DNA of 64,000 nt, from contig NC_009614.1 of the NCBI RefSeq assembly GCF_000012825.1, positions 4,836,001 through 4,900,000 on the forward strand. The letters run 5' to 3'. A program made the translations under genes and the position numbers. Origin of the DNA: Phocaeicola vulgatus ATCC 8482. GTDB lineage: Bacteria; Bacteroidota; Bacteroidia; Bacteroidales; Bacteroidaceae. Each line of letters starts with the position of its first letter. Positions within the stretch are counted from its first letter, which is position 1. The notes beneath the pieces are model-generated. The model ran no database searches and was not told the origin of the DNA. It saw only the letters and a list, made by a program, of their open reading frames with translations. Of this stretch, positions 26,666 to 36,690 are shown piece after piece.

Positions 26666-28069
26666 ATGAAACAACCGACAACTGAAAACTCTGATATAAT
26701 TAAACTAGTAGCGATATTAGGTGATTTTGCCTTGTTGAACCTTTCTATGATACTTGTGTTTTTTATTCTGAAAGGAATAGATTCACAGGCCATAGCCCAT
26801 ATTTCATTGAAAACCTACCTGCTGACTTCCAACCTGTGCTATATTCCCTGCATATCCATCTTTGGGGTCATACTGCACAACCGCATAGTGCGTCCGGAAC
26901 AGATTGTAGGCCGCCTGTTAGGAACAATCAGCTTGCATGTAGTCATCTTCCTCACGGTGCTGGCCATTATTAAGGTAGATAACTTCTCACGCATCTATCT
27001 GCTTGCTTTCTATCTGTCTTTCATACCTTTAGCTATAGGATGGCGACTGACATTGCGGTTCTTTGTGAAAATGTTCCGCCGCAGTGGCAGGAACCTGCAC
27101 ACCACTGTACTGATAGGCGACGGGGACAATATGGTGGAGCTGTACCATACGTTGAACGATTTGACTTACGGATACAGGGTTTTAGGCATTTTCTATGATG
27201 AGAAGGACTCTAATTACCCCGAAGGGATTCCCTTTAAAGGTCCTGTAAACCAATTATTTGAATGGTTATCCCATAACACCGTGCACGAACTGTACTGTGG
27301 TCTGCCATCCAGCAGAAAGGATGATATTCTGGCCATCATGAACTATTGCGAGAACAATCTGATCCGCTTCTATAGCGTACCTCATGTACGTAATTACATA
27401 AAGCGTCAGCTGCAACTGGAATTATTGGGTGAAGTTCCTGTATTGTCCATCCGTACCGAGCCGTTGCAGAACCCGGTAAACAGACTGGCAAAACGGTTAT
27501 TTGATTTGACATTTTCCTCTCTGTTTTTACTTACAATTTTTCCATTTATGTACCTGATTGTAGGTCTTATTATTAAAATTACCTCACCTGGTCCCATATT
27601 CTTCAAACAGGAGAGAAACGGGGAAAACGGGAAAATCTTTAAATGCTATAAGTTCCGTTCCATGAAAGTGAATGCATTGTCCGATTCATTGCAGGCTACC
27701 AAGAATGATCCCCGCAAGACCAAGTTCGGCAACTTCCTGCGTAAAAGCAATCTGGACGAACTGCCGCAATTCATTAATGTATTCAAAGGAGAGATGTCCA
27801 TTGTAGGTCCCAGACCCCATATGCTGAAACATACAGAGGAATATTCCCAACTGATTAACAAATACATGATGCGCCACCTTGTCAAACCCGGAATTACCGG
27901 ATGGGCGCAAGTCACCGGCTACCGGGGAGAAACCAAAGAACTTTCCCAAATGGAAGGCAGGGTAAGAAGAGACTTGTGGTATATTGAGAACTGGACTTTC
28001 CTGCTCGACATCCGCATCATGATAAAAACAGTAACCAACATGTTCCGGGGCGAGAAAAACGCCTATTAA
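26666..28069 (+). CDS. Polyprenyl-phosphate phosphoglycosyltransferase (WcaJ/WbaP type)
   Basis: A 467-residue inner-membrane enzyme that starts glycan assembly by moving a sugar phosphate onto undecaprenyl phosphate. Four N-terminal membrane helices (for example LVAILGDFALLNLSMILVFF) are followed by a Rossmann-like region (about residues 145-260) and a membrane-associated catalytic domain from about 305. The latter has SPGPIFFKQERNGENGK, the KFRSM motif, the Asp-Glu pair in NLDELPQF, and GPRPH. It heads an operon with rfbA and rfbC. The start was set by the promoter. The sugar, often glucose or galactose, cannot be read from sequence. Confidence 0.9.
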   Translation: MKQPTTENSDIIKLVAILGDFALLNLSMILVFFILKGIDSQAIAHISLKTYLLTSNLCYIPCISIFGVILHNRIVRPEQIVGRLLGTISLHVVIFLTVLAIIKVDNFSRIYLLAFYLSFIPLAIGWRLTLRFFVKMFRRSGRNLHTTVLIGDGDNMVELYHTLNDLTYGYRVLGIFYDEKDSNYPEGIPFKGPVNQLFEWLSHNTVHELYCGLPSSRKDDILAIMNYCENNLIRFYSVPHVRNYIKRQLQLELLGEVPVLSIRTEPLQNPVNRLAKRLFDLTFSSLFLLTIFPFMYLIVGLIIKITSPGPIFFKQERNGENGKIFKCYKFRSMKVNALSDSLQATKNDPRKTKFGNFLRKSNLDELPQFINVFKGEMSIVGPRPHMLKHTEEYSQLINKYMMRHLVKPGITGWAQVTGYRGETKELSQMEGRVRRDLWYIENWTFLLDIRIMIKTVTNMFRGEKNAY

Positions 28070-28104
28070 TCCAAATCGTAGGGACATATAAAAAATAAAA
28101 AGAT

Positions 28105-28992
28105 ATGAAAGGTATTGTACTAGCCGGAGGTTCGGGCACGCGCCTCTATCCTATTACCAAAGGAGTATCCAAACAGCTGCTGCCTGTCTTCGACAAACCC
28201 ATGATTTATTATCCTATATCGGTACTTATGCTGGCCGGCATACGGGAAATACTCATTATCTCCACCCCATACGACTTACCGAGCTTCAAAAGACTGTTAG
28301 GAGACGGAAGCGATTTCGGAGTACGCTTTGAATATGCGGAACAGCCTTCGCCCGACGGACTGGCTCAGGCTTTCATCATCGGCGAGAAATTCATCGGAAA
28401 TGATTCCGTCTGCCTTGTACTGGGTGATAACATATTCCACGGCAACGGCCTGTCCGCCATGTTGAGAGAATCCGTACGTGCTGCCGAAGAGGACAAGAAA
28501 GCAACGGTATTCGGCTATTGGGTCAGTGACCCCGAAAGATATGGCGTAGCGGAATTTGACAAGGATGGCAATTGTCTCTCTATTGAAGAAAAACCTGCCC
28601 AACCTAAGTCCAACTATGCCGTGGTGGGACTCTATTTCTATCCCAACAAGGTGGTGGAAGTAGCCAAGAATATCAAGCCTTCGGCACGGGGAGAACTGGA
28701 AATCACCACCGTAAACCAGCAATTTCTTCAGGACAAGGAATTGAAAGTACAGACATTGGGCAGAGGTTTCGCATGGCTGGATACCGGTACTCACGACTCG
28801 CTGGCCGAGGCAAGTACCTACATCGAAGTCATTGAAAAGCGCCAGGGGCTGAAAGTGGCGTGCCTTGAGGGCATAGCTTTGAGAAAAGGCTGGATTACCC
28901 CGGAAAAGATGCAGGAACTGGCCCAGCCGATGCTTAAAAACCAATACGGACAATATTTACTGAAAGTTATAAAAGAACTGGGATTAGAATAA
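28105..28992 (+). CDS. rfbA: Glucose-1-phosphate thymidylyltransferase
   Basis: A 295-residue nucleotidyltransferase that makes dTDP-glucose, the first step to dTDP-rhamnose. The signature [20 protein letters not shown] begins at residue 8, followed by [10 protein letters not shown]. The VLGDNIFHG and [18 protein letters not shown] segments are typical of RmlA. It is joined to rfbC by a one-base overlap. No rfbB or rfbD lies in the window, so those steps must be encoded elsewhere. Confidence 0.95.
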   Translation: MKGIVLAGGSGTRLYPITKGVSKQLLPVFDKPMIYYPISVLMLAGIREILIISTPYDLPSFKRLLGDGSDFGVRFEYAEQPSPDGLAQAFIIGEKFIGNDSVCLVLGDNIFHGNGLSAMLRESVRAAEEDKKATVFGYWVSDPERYGVAEFDKDGNCLSIEEKPAQPKSNYAVVGLYFYPNKVVEVAKNIKPSARGELEITTVNQQFLQDKELKVQTLGRGFAWLDTGTHDSLAEASTYIEVIEKRQGLKVACLEGIALRKGWITPEKMQELAQPMLKNQYGQYLLKVIKELGLE

Positions 28993-29561
28993 TGGAAGTT
29001 ATAAAAACAGCAATAGACGGGGTTTTCATTTTGGAACCCCGTATTTTTAATGATGCAAGAGGGTATTTCTTTGAAAGCTTCTCGGGACGTGAATTTGAAG
29101 AAAAAGTATGCAGGACTACATTTGTACAGGATAATGAGAGTTTCTCCACTTATGGTGTATTACGCGGCCTGCATTTCCAGAAACCTCCTTTCACACAAAG
29201 CAAACTGGTGCGTGTGATCAAGGGAGCGGTACTGGATGTGGCTGTAGATATCCGGAAAGGTTCTCCCACTTTCGGAAAGCATGTGGCCGTAGAATTGACC
29301 GGAGAGAATCACCGGCAGTTTTTTATCCCCCGCGGATTCGCACACGGCTTTGCGGTACTAAGTGACGAGGTGTTGTTCCAATACAAGTGTGACCATTATT
29401 ATGCTCCGCAAAGCGAAGGAGGAATCGCATGGGACGACCCCGATCTAGGCATAGACTGGCGACTTCCGGCCGACAAGGTTATTTTGTCCGACAAGGACAA
29501 GAAACATCCGAGATTGAAAGACTATCAAACGGATTTCGACTTTAATCAAAGTTTATATTAA
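28992..29561 (+). CDS. rfbC: dTDP-4-dehydrorhamnose 3,5-epimerase
   Basis: A 189-residue cupin-type epimerase. The catalytic histidine is His61 in LRGLHFQ, and the core strands read LVRVIKGAVLDVAVDIRKGS, then FFIPRGFAHGFAVLSDEVLF. It converts the dTDP-4-keto-6-deoxyglucose intermediate toward the L-rhamnose series. It is the last gene of its operon, followed by a long hairpin terminator. Confidence 0.95.
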   Translation: MEVIKTAIDGVFILEPRIFNDARGYFFESFSGREFEEKVCRTTFVQDNESFSTYGVLRGLHFQKPPFTQSKLVRVIKGAVLDVAVDIRKGSPTFGKHVAVELTGENHRQFFIPRGFAHGFAVLSDEVLFQYKCDHYYAPQSEGGIAWDDPDLGIDWRLPADKVILSDKDKKHPRLKDYQTDFDFNQSLY

Positions 29562-29664
29562 AGGCAGTTTTGATTCTGCGTTTGTCCGGTTTTCGCCAGT
29601 GAAATTAAAGAAGCCGAAAACTGCACACCGGACTATCGTAACGTTCAGGACAACATTTCCGAAG

Positions 29665-29728
29665 ATTGACCTATAAAAACAGGGTGCACCTCCTACGAAA
29701 GAGATGCACCCTGTTTTTATAGGTCAAT
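29665..29728. terminator. Long bidirectional terminator hairpin between convergent genes
   Basis: Arms of 24 bases at 29665-29688 and 29705-29728 are perfect inverted complements, with a further short pairing (CTC/GAG) inside. Each arm holds an AAAAA or TTTTT run followed by A/T-rich sequence, so it can stop transcripts from rfbC (plus) and from the Wzz-like gene (minus). Confidence 0.85.
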
Positions 29729-29737
29729 ATCTTTATA

Positions 29738-30877
29738 TCACTTCTTCTCCATCCCCTCCTGAGGAGCATTAAGTCCTGCCTTCAGATTTTCAAAGAATTC
29801 ACGTCCGAACAAGATCCATGCGGAAGCGCCCGCCACTGCCAGGAAAATAAATCCGACAAGAATCACCTTCTTGCTGGTTCCCGAAGGCAGCAACGGCACA
29901 CTGGCAGGTTCCACAACGGCAAATACAGGTTTGGCCTCCTGTACTTTGGCCCGTGCCACCTGCAATTGGGTAGCCACCTGGCTATACACCTGATATGCCA
30001 GATTCATATCATTCTGCAACCGTTCTCTCTCCGTCAAAGCACTTTGAAGGACAACCCCCTTGTTGGCATCCATGTAATTGGCATAATTCTGCTGGGCTAC
30101 ATAATACTCCTGCTGGCGTTCCTTATACAATTGTTCCAGATAAGCACAATCCTGCTGGGCTTTGGAGACCCTGTACGCTGTGATATACTCCTGAAGCTTC
30201 ACCACTACCGTGTCTGTAATGGCGGCCGTAACCATCGGGTCCTGCAAAGTCACCGTCACTGTGGTGATGCCGGTTTTCTTATCCACATCAGCAGTAATCG
30301 CCTTACGCATGGCTTCCACTTTCTTCGCCTGATCTTCTGTCAGGTGGAAAGGATCCAGCCTGTTCCCTTCTTCCTCTTCCTTATCGGAGAAGAGAGATTT
30401 CACCCCGCCTATAGCCGCCCCGGGCAATCCCATAACAGCACCCCACCACGGAGCTTTCTGCTCATCGAGATAAGCTACAAAAGTAGTATCCACCTCACCG
30501 TCCAACGTGGTGACATGTGCATTAAACAGTTCCAGAATGAAAGGAGTAGACGCTACTATATCCGGGAAAAGAGATACGTTCAACGCATCCGCCTCACTGC
30601 CCAGACTCATGCCTCCGATCCCCAGCATGGCAGCCATTCCCGACAGGCTCCCCCCTCCGCTTTTACCGGATTCGGGAGACAATGTCACTTCCACCGTATA
30701 TTGCTTGGGAATACTCAAAGCGATAATCACCCCTACAATAGCACCTATTCCGGCAACCTTCAGCAGCATCTTTCGGGCAGCCCACAACTTACGGACATAC
30801 TCCATCAAATCAATTTCCAACTCCTCGTCTTCCCGTGGTCTTTCCGTATTATTCGTATAATTCTTATCTTCCGCCAT
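29738..30877 (-). CDS. Wzz-type polysaccharide chain-length protein
   Basis: A 379-residue inner-membrane protein with a cytoplasmic N-terminus (EELEIDLMEYVRKLWAARK), a first membrane helix at about 40-58, a periplasmic coiled-coil region (NDMNLAYQVYSQVATQLQVA near residues 288-307), and a second helix near 345-365 after PxxP-like VEPASVPLLPSG. This is the Wzz/polysaccharide co-polymerase layout without a kinase domain. It lies seven bases after the Wza-like gene stop and likely works with it in controlling chain length and export. Which cluster it serves is not clear. Confidence 0.9.
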   Translation of the reverse strand: MAEDKNYTNNTERPREDEELEIDLMEYVRKLWAARKMLLKVAGIGAIVGVIIALSIPKQYTVEVTLSPESGKSGGGSLSGMAAMLGIGGMSLGSEADALNVSLFPDIVASTPFILELFNAHVTTLDGEVDTTFVAYLDEQKAPWWGAVMGLPGAAIGGVKSLFSDKEEEEGNRLDPFHLTEDQAKKVEAMRKAITADVDKKTGITTVTVTLQDPMVTAAITDTVVVKLQEYITAYRVSKAQQDCAYLEQLYKERQQEYYVAQQNYANYMDANKGVVLQSALTERERLQNDMNLAYQVYSQVATQLQVARAKVQEAKPVFAVVEPASVPLLPSGTSKKVILVGFIFLAVAGASAWILFGREFFENLKAGLNAPQEGMEKK

Positions 30878-30884
30878 ACTGTTT

Positions 30885-33377
30885 CTATTTTAAGATATTA
30901 GCAATAGATGCAATCATAGTAGCCAACGACGCACTGGTGGTTGCTATGGACAAGGTGTTCTGCAAAGACCAGTTGCTCTTTTCCTTCACCGGAACAATCA
31001 CCTCACAGCCCGGCTGGATCAGCTCACGGCTACCCTTCTTCGCTCTCTTCACCTGACCGTTCATATATACAATATACGCCTTGCTCTTCTTCGCACGGAA
31101 ACCATAACCTCCGGCCTGCTCTATATAATATTTCAACGTCTTGCCATCTTCAAATGAAACGGTATTGGGATACATCACAGCCCCGCTGATACGTACCGTG
31201 TTGTTGTATTCGGGAATTTCAATCACATCCCCCTCACGCAATACGATATCCGCACTGGAGCCGGGTTTAAGCATCGCTTTTTCCAAATCGATACCCACAT
31301 AATAGATATCTCCCAAATCCAGCCGGTTGACATCAATGGAGTCCTTTCCAGTCTTGGCCATATCCAGAACCATTTCCATACGTTTGCGTTCATCGGCATT
31401 GATACGACGGCTTAAACGGGCCCCTTTGATATAAGCAAACGGAGTCACTCCACCTGCCTTCTTGATCAAATCGGAAAGACGTTCGCTCTTCTCTGTCAGC
31501 GCATAATCACCTTCATACAAAACCTCACCGGTCACCTGCACATTCACCTGTTCCTGATAAGCAGGGCTCTTACGCACATATACCTGATCGTATGGCTGCA
31601 ACACAAAACCCGGTTCTCCGTCTATCACAAAACCGTCTTTCAGAGAAAACGAGTACATTTGTCCTATGGTGGAAACCGCTTCCGTACCTTTGCTATCCTT
31701 GATACGGCGGGAAACATCCACACGGACGGTAGAAGCCGACTCCATCAATCCGCCAGCCTGGATTATAATATCCTCCAAAGTCGTATTGTCGGCAAAAGCG
31801 AACTCACCCGGACGGGCAACCTCACCATACACCATGACGCTTCCCACATCCTCCAAGTCATGAATACTGGGAATATAAAGCACATCATTACGCTGCAAAG
31901 GTACATCGGGTGCAGTACCGTCCATGATGCCTTTTATATCTACTTGAATAACCTCTTTCTTCAGATTCTCGCGCTCGCGATGCAACACCGCACGTCCTGT
32001 AAAGGCATCACCCATAAGGCCTTCAGCCTTTTCCACCAGTTGGCGGACTGTATTCAAGGTTCCTCCGAACTGATAAATGCCCGGACGATAGACAGCCCCC
32101 TTGATTTCAAGCTTGTTCTCAAAACGGTCCAGAATAGCTTCAGCAGTCAGCGCATCACCATCTTTTACCTGGAATACGGAATAATCAATATCATCAATCG
32201 TATAAATCTGATACTCCTTTCCGTTTTGACGAATCATGCGGAGAGAACGGGTATAGGCATCCCCCGAAAATCCACCGGCATACTTCAACAACGTGGCAAC
32301 ACTTTCGTTGTTTTTCATCTCGTATTTCATGGGGCGTTTCACATTACCCTCTATGCTAACCAACGCCTCGTATGGAGGAACGATGATCACATCGCCTTCC
32401 TGCAAGCGGATATCATCATTGATTTTACCTTTCATAATAAAATCGTACACATCTACGGTAGCGATTTTCTGTCCTCCGCGCACTACTTGTATATTGCGCA
32501 AGCTACCGATATCGCTCACGCCACCGGCACGGTACAGTGCATGAAACACGGTAGAGAAAGAAGACAATGCATAAGTTCCCGGTTGGAACACTTCCCCCAT
32601 CACGTTCACCTGGATCGTCCGGCTGTTTCCCAAAGTAACCTTGATTTGTGAGGACGGGTTCTGTTCATTATCAAGCCCTGCATAAATCTTATTCAGTTCT
32701 TTACGCAAATATTGGTTGGCTTCGGCAATAGTCATGCCGTTCAGATAAATCAATCCCAAATCGGGGATCGTGATAGATCCGTCCGGAGATACATTATCGC
32801 GGATGGTGGCCTGGTTTGTACCCCAGATGTCAATGATTACCTCATCACCCGGCCCCAGACGGTAATTAGGAGGAGTAGCCAGATTCACACTCGGCTCGAA
32901 TGTAAGGTTTCTGGTTTCAAAAATGTCCCGTCCGTACACCTTATCTTTCTGCATTTCTTCCATATCGCCCATGCCCATCCCCTCGTAATAGCGATTGGCA
33001 GAAACACTGTCCGACAAGTTCTTCCCTACCACTCTGCCCGCAGCCGGACGTTGGTCGAAAGTAAAATTCTCTGTTACATAGATATCTTCCTGCGTCTTTG
33101 TCTTTTCACGCAAACGGTTCCGATTTTGCATCGTTGCATTTGCGTCTTTATCAGCAGACCCATTTTGCTGTTCATAAAGTTTCTTTACACGCTTAGCCTG
33201 TTCTTGTGTCACTCCTCTACGGGCTAACTCTGTAGCAATCTGACGTTGGTCTTTTCCTTGTTGCATGCCCGTCTTCACATATTCCAACACCTGTTGGTCA
33301 CTCATAGATTGCTGTGCAAGCACAGAACCCGAGAGGGCAAAAACTAAGACCAGTACGGATAATAGTTTTTTTATCAT
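30885..33377 (-). CDS. Wza-like polysaccharide export protein with multiple SLBB domains
   Basis: An 830-residue exported protein. The signal peptide covers about residues 1-21 (VLVLVFALSGSVLAQQ). The polysaccharide export domain begins near residue 175 (PNYRLGPGDEVIIDIWGTNQ), followed by a series of SLBB beta-grasp repeats, e.g. IQVNVMGEVFQPGTYALSSF and VSIEGNVKRPMKYEMKN. This is longer than E. coli Wza (about 380 residues), as is common in Bacteroidetes. The C-terminus has a hydrophobic stretch (SIATTSASLATMIASIANIL). It forms the outer-membrane exit pore for polysaccharide. It precedes the Wzz-like gene in one operon. Confidence 0.92.
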   Translation of the reverse strand: MIKKLLSVLVLVFALSGSVLAQQSMSDQQVLEYVKTGMQQGKDQRQIATELARRGVTQEQAKRVKKLYEQQNGSADKDANATMQNRNRLREKTKTQEDIYVTENFTFDQRPAAGRVVGKNLSDSVSANRYYEGMGMGDMEEMQKDKVYGRDIFETRNLTFEPSVNLATPPNYRLGPGDEVIIDIWGTNQATIRDNVSPDGSITIPDLGLIYLNGMTIAEANQYLRKELNKIYAGLDNEQNPSSQIKVTLGNSRTIQVNVMGEVFQPGTYALSSFSTVFHALYRAGGVSDIGSLRNIQVVRGGQKIATVDVYDFIMKGKINDDIRLQEGDVIIVPPYEALVSIEGNVKRPMKYEMKNNESVATLLKYAGGFSGDAYTRSLRMIRQNGKEYQIYTIDDIDYSVFQVKDGDALTAEAILDRFENKLEIKGAVYRPGIYQFGGTLNTVRQLVEKAEGLMGDAFTGRAVLHRERENLKKEVIQVDIKGIMDGTAPDVPLQRNDVLYIPSIHDLEDVGSVMVYGEVARPGEFAFADNTTLEDIIIQAGGLMESASTVRVDVSRRIKDSKGTEAVSTIGQMYSFSLKDGFVIDGEPGFVLQPYDQVYVRKSPAYQEQVNVQVTGEVLYEGDYALTEKSERLSDLIKKAGGVTPFAYIKGARLSRRINADERKRMEMVLDMAKTGKDSIDVNRLDLGDIYYVGIDLEKAMLKPGSSADIVLREGDVIEIPEYNNTVRISGAVMYPNTVSFEDGKTLKYYIEQAGGYGFRAKKSKAYIVYMNGQVKRAKKGSRELIQPGCEVIVPVKEKSNWSLQNTLSIATTSASLATMIASIANILK

Positions 33378-33410
33378 ATAAATTCAATAAACTTAGTAAT
33401 TTAGCAGCCG

Positions 33411-33418
33411 CAAAGGTA
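33411..33418 (-). promoter_or_regulatory. -7 element of the Wza-like gene
   Basis: TACCTTTG on the minus strand (33418-33411) fits TAnnTTTG and lies 34 bases before the start codon at 33377. No convincing -33 was found. Confidence 0.5.
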
Positions 33419-33473
33419 GATATTATTTTCGATATAGGCGAGTATTATTTCATAAATATCCCTCTAACAAATA

Positions 33474-33512
33474 TAAAAACGGCTGCCACCTGACGGTGTA
33501 CAGCCGTTTATT
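33474..33512 (-). terminator. Terminator of the xylose operon
   Basis: AAACGGCTG (33477-33485) pairs with CAGCCGTTT (33501-33509), with a smaller CACC/GGTG pairing inside. On the minus strand the stem is followed by TTTTTATATTT, so it stops transcripts coming from xylA. Confidence 0.75.
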
Positions 33513-33616
33513 CTTTAATAATCCGTTAGCAGAATTCATTCAGACTTCATTGCACAGCCCTCCTTCTTAAAAAAGGTCTGCAAGGGTAAAACTTGTGCAA
33601 TACCATTCCGGCCGGA

Positions 33617-34933
33617 TCAGCAATACATATTTACGATGGCTTCGTACAATTCCTGCTTACCGCTTACTTGCTTGGGCTCACCATTCTGCTTAGCATAAGC
33701 CACTACGTCTTCCAGTGTCAGCTTGCCTTCTTCAAATTCTTTGCCTTTGCCACTGTCGAATGAAGCATAGCGGTCTGACAACATCTTGCAGTAAGGAGAT
33801 TCATTAAGCAAAGCAGCAGCACTTTCCAATGCACGCGCCATAGCGTCCATACCTGCAATATGGGCGATAAAGATATCTTCCAGATCAGTAGAGTTACGAC
33901 GTGTCTTGGCATCAAAGTTGGTACCGCCATTACCCAAACCGCCATTGCGGATAATCTGCATCATGGCCTGGGTCAGTTCGTAATTGTCGATAGGGAACTG
34001 GTCTGTATCCCATCCGTTCTGATAATCGCCACGGTTAGCGTCAATAGATCCCAACATTCCGTTATCTACCGCAACAGCCAGTTCATGTTCAAATGTATGA
34101 CCAGCCAACGTAGCATGATTCACTTCAATGTTCACCTTGAAATCCTTGTCCAGTCCGTGAGTTTTCAAGAACCCTACCACAGTTTCGGTATCCACATCAT
34201 ATTGATGCTTAGTCGGCTCCATCGGTTTGGGTTCAATCAGGAAAGTACCTGTAAACCCTTTGCTCCGGGCATAATCGCGGGCAATGGTCAACATCTGAGC
34301 CAGATGTTCTTTCTCACGCTTCTGATCTGTATTCAATAAAGACATATACCCTTCACGTCCACCCCAGAACACGTAATTGGAGCCACCCAGTTCGATGGTA
34401 GCGTCAATAGCGTTCTTTATCTGGACAGCAGCGCGGGCAACCACATCAAATTCGGGGTTTGTAGCAGCCCCGTTCATATAGCGTGCATGACCAAAAACAT
34501 TTGCCGTACCCCATAACAATTTGATTCCGGTTTCAGCCTGTTTCTGTTTGGCATAAGCAACTATCTCTTTCAGATTCGCTTCATATTCCTCGATTGTATC
34601 GGCTTCCTCACACAAGTCCACATCATGGAAACAATAATATTCGATTCCCATTTTCTGCATGAATTCAAAGCCGGCATCCATCTTATTCTTGGCAGCCTGC
34701 ACCTTATCGGCATCACCGTTCCAAGGGAATTTCTTTGTTCCGCCGCCAAACTGGTCACCGCCCTCGGCACACAACGTATGCCACCATGCCATAGCAAACT
34801 TCAACCAGTCTTTCATCTTCTTGCCGTTAATTACCTTTTCAGCATCATAATAACGGAACGCCATCGGGTTCTTACTTTCCTTACCTTCAAATTTAATCTT
34901 TCCTATACCGGGAAAATACTCTTTTGTAGCCAT
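33617..34933 (-). CDS. xylA: Xylose isomerase
   Basis: A 438-residue TIM-barrel enzyme that interconverts D-xylose and D-xylulose with two divalent metals. The catalytic His-Asp pair is visible in [14 protein letters not shown], and metal ligands lie in [28 protein letters not shown] and [19 protein letters not shown]. Length matches the class II enzymes. It is downstream of xylB by about 90 bases and precedes a terminator. In this organism it allows growth on xylan-derived sugars. Confidence 0.97.
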   Translation of the reverse strand: MATKEYFPGIGKIKFEGKESKNPMAFRYYDAEKVINGKKMKDWLKFAMAWWHTLCAEGGDQFGGGTKKFPWNGDADKVQAAKNKMDAGFEFMQKMGIEYYCFHDVDLCEEADTIEEYEANLKEIVAYAKQKQAETGIKLLWGTANVFGHARYMNGAATNPEFDVVARAAVQIKNAIDATIELGGSNYVFWGGREGYMSLLNTDQKREKEHLAQMLTIARDYARSKGFTGTFLIEPKPMEPTKHQYDVDTETVVGFLKTHGLDKDFKVNIEVNHATLAGHTFEHELAVAVDNGMLGSIDANRGDYQNGWDTDQFPIDNYELTQAMMQIIRNGGLGNGGTNFDAKTRRNSTDLEDIFIAHIAGMDAMARALESAAALLNESPYCKMLSDRYASFDSGKGKEFEEGKLTLEDVVAYAKQNGEPKQVSGKQELYEAIVNMYC

Positions 34934-35024
34934 AATTCTTTACTTATTTTAATAACTTGTTCTAATTTATCTACTATTTTTTTTCAACACGCAGGCGGAT
35001 AGCCATTTCTTTATCCGAAGGTCC

Positions 35025-36518
35025 TTAAAAGGCAGCCATCGCTCTCTCCAGATTGGATTTCCAGCGGGCATACGCATCATCGTAAGCAGTGCGCTGTGCC
35101 ACATCAGGCTCTATCACCTCCAGTTTTTCCAATGTGGCAAATGCCTCGTTGTTATCTTTATAAACACCCGCGCCTATGCCGGCCCCCTTGGCGGCGCCCA
35201 CCGATCCATCCGTGTCATACAGTTCGATTACAGCCCCTGTCACTCCCGCCAACGTTTCGCGGAAGATAGGACTGAGAAACATATTGGCATGTCCGGCATG
35301 AATCTTCTGTACAGGGATACCCATCTGCTCCATGATATCAATGCCGTATTTAAACGAGAACACGATCCCTTCCTGTGCGGCACGAACAATATGCTGCTTT
35401 CCATGCAGGTTAAAATTAACTCCACATATAGAGCATCCTGTCTCTTTATTTTCCAGCATACGCTCCGCCCCGTTGCCAAAAGGAAGAATACTTACTCCGG
35501 CACTGCCGACAGGAGCCTGTGCCGCCAGCCTGTTCATATCACTGTAAGAAATACCTTCGGGAGCCACATTACGTTTCACCCACGAATTCAATATACCGGT
35601 ACCATTGATGCACAACAACACTCCCAGACGGGTCTGCTCGGCAGTATGATTTACATGGGCAAAAGTATTCACCCGGGATTTCGGATCATAATTCACCTCA
35701 CCGTTCACGCCATATACCACTCCCGATGTTCCTGCCGTAGAAGCAATCTCTCCCGGATTGAACACATTGAGCGACAAAGCATTATTAGGCTGGTCTCCGG
35801 CGCGATAGGTTACAGGAATTCCCTCTCTCAGGCCCAATTCTTTGGCAGCCCATGCATTTACACGTCCCTGCTCGCCAAAAGTCGGTTTGATATCAGCTAT
35901 CAGCGAACGGTCGAATCCATAATAATCCATCAGGAAGCCCGCGACATCATTTGCCTGAAAATCCCAGAACATCCCTTCGGACAAACCGGACACCGTGGTA
36001 CAAATATCCCCCGTCAGTTTCATAGCGATATAATCGCCTGGCAGCATTATTTTATAAATACGTTCGTACACAGCAGGCTCATTCTCTTTAATCCATGCCA
36101 GTTTGGAAGCGGTAAAATTCCCCGGAGAGTTCAGCAGATGAGAAAGACATTGCGTTTCCCCCAATGCCTCAAACGCTTTCTGCCCGTATGGAACCGCCCG
36201 TGAGTCACACCATATAATAGCCGGACGTAATACATTTTGCCCTTTATCCACACAAACCAGTCCGTGCATCTGATAAGAGATACCGATAGCGGCAATTCCA
36301 TCCGGACCGATCCCACTCCCGGCCATGACAGCCTGAGTTGACAATTTCAGATTTTCCCACCAATTTTGCGGATCCTGCTCAGCCCATCCGGGGCGGGCAG
36401 CCATAATAGCAGCCTCTGTTTTAGGGAAGAATGCAGAAGAAACACACTTTCCGGTCTCTGCATTTACCAAACTCGCCTTTACCGACGAACTGCCAATATC
36501 ATAACCTAATAGGTACAT
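35025..36518 (-). CDS. xylB: Xylulokinase
   Basis: A 497-residue FGGY-family kinase that phosphorylates D-xylulose. The phosphate-binding strand reads LLGYDIGSSSVKASLVNAET, the substrate region contains SYQMHGLVCVD, and the second ATP-domain signature is AGTSGVVYGVNG. Length fits XylB. It lies between the regulator gene and xylA on the minus strand; the 172-base spacer to the regulator holds no TAnnTTTG element that I could find. Confidence 0.95.
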   Translation of the reverse strand: MYLLGYDIGSSSVKASLVNAETGKCVSSAFFPKTEAAIMAARPGWAEQDPQNWWENLKLSTQAVMAGSGIGPDGIAAIGISYQMHGLVCVDKGQNVLRPAIIWCDSRAVPYGQKAFEALGETQCLSHLLNSPGNFTASKLAWIKENEPAVYERIYKIMLPGDYIAMKLTGDICTTVSGLSEGMFWDFQANDVAGFLMDYYGFDRSLIADIKPTFGEQGRVNAWAAKELGLREGIPVTYRAGDQPNNALSLNVFNPGEIASTAGTSGVVYGVNGEVNYDPKSRVNTFAHVNHTAEQTRLGVLLCINGTGILNSWVKRNVAPEGISYSDMNRLAAQAPVGSAGVSILPFGNGAERMLENKETGCSICGVNFNLHGKQHIVRAAQEGIVFSFKYGIDIMEQMGIPVQKIHAGHANMFLSPIFRETLAGVTGAVIELYDTDGSVGAAKGAGIGAGVYKDNNEAFATLEKLEVIEPDVAQRTAYDDAYARWKSNLERAMAAF

Positions 36519-36690
36519 TTAATTGAAAATTAAGAATTTTAAAATAATAGTCTCTGTCCCGATGCTTATCAGCATTATCCTTCCAAGGAAAGGCCGGTGA
36601 AGAATCCCAAAACATATACCGATTCCCCGAAACGACCAGGCGGAGTATTCTCACAGCAATCACAACAAGGCTAAAGTTATCTGTCTGTTA

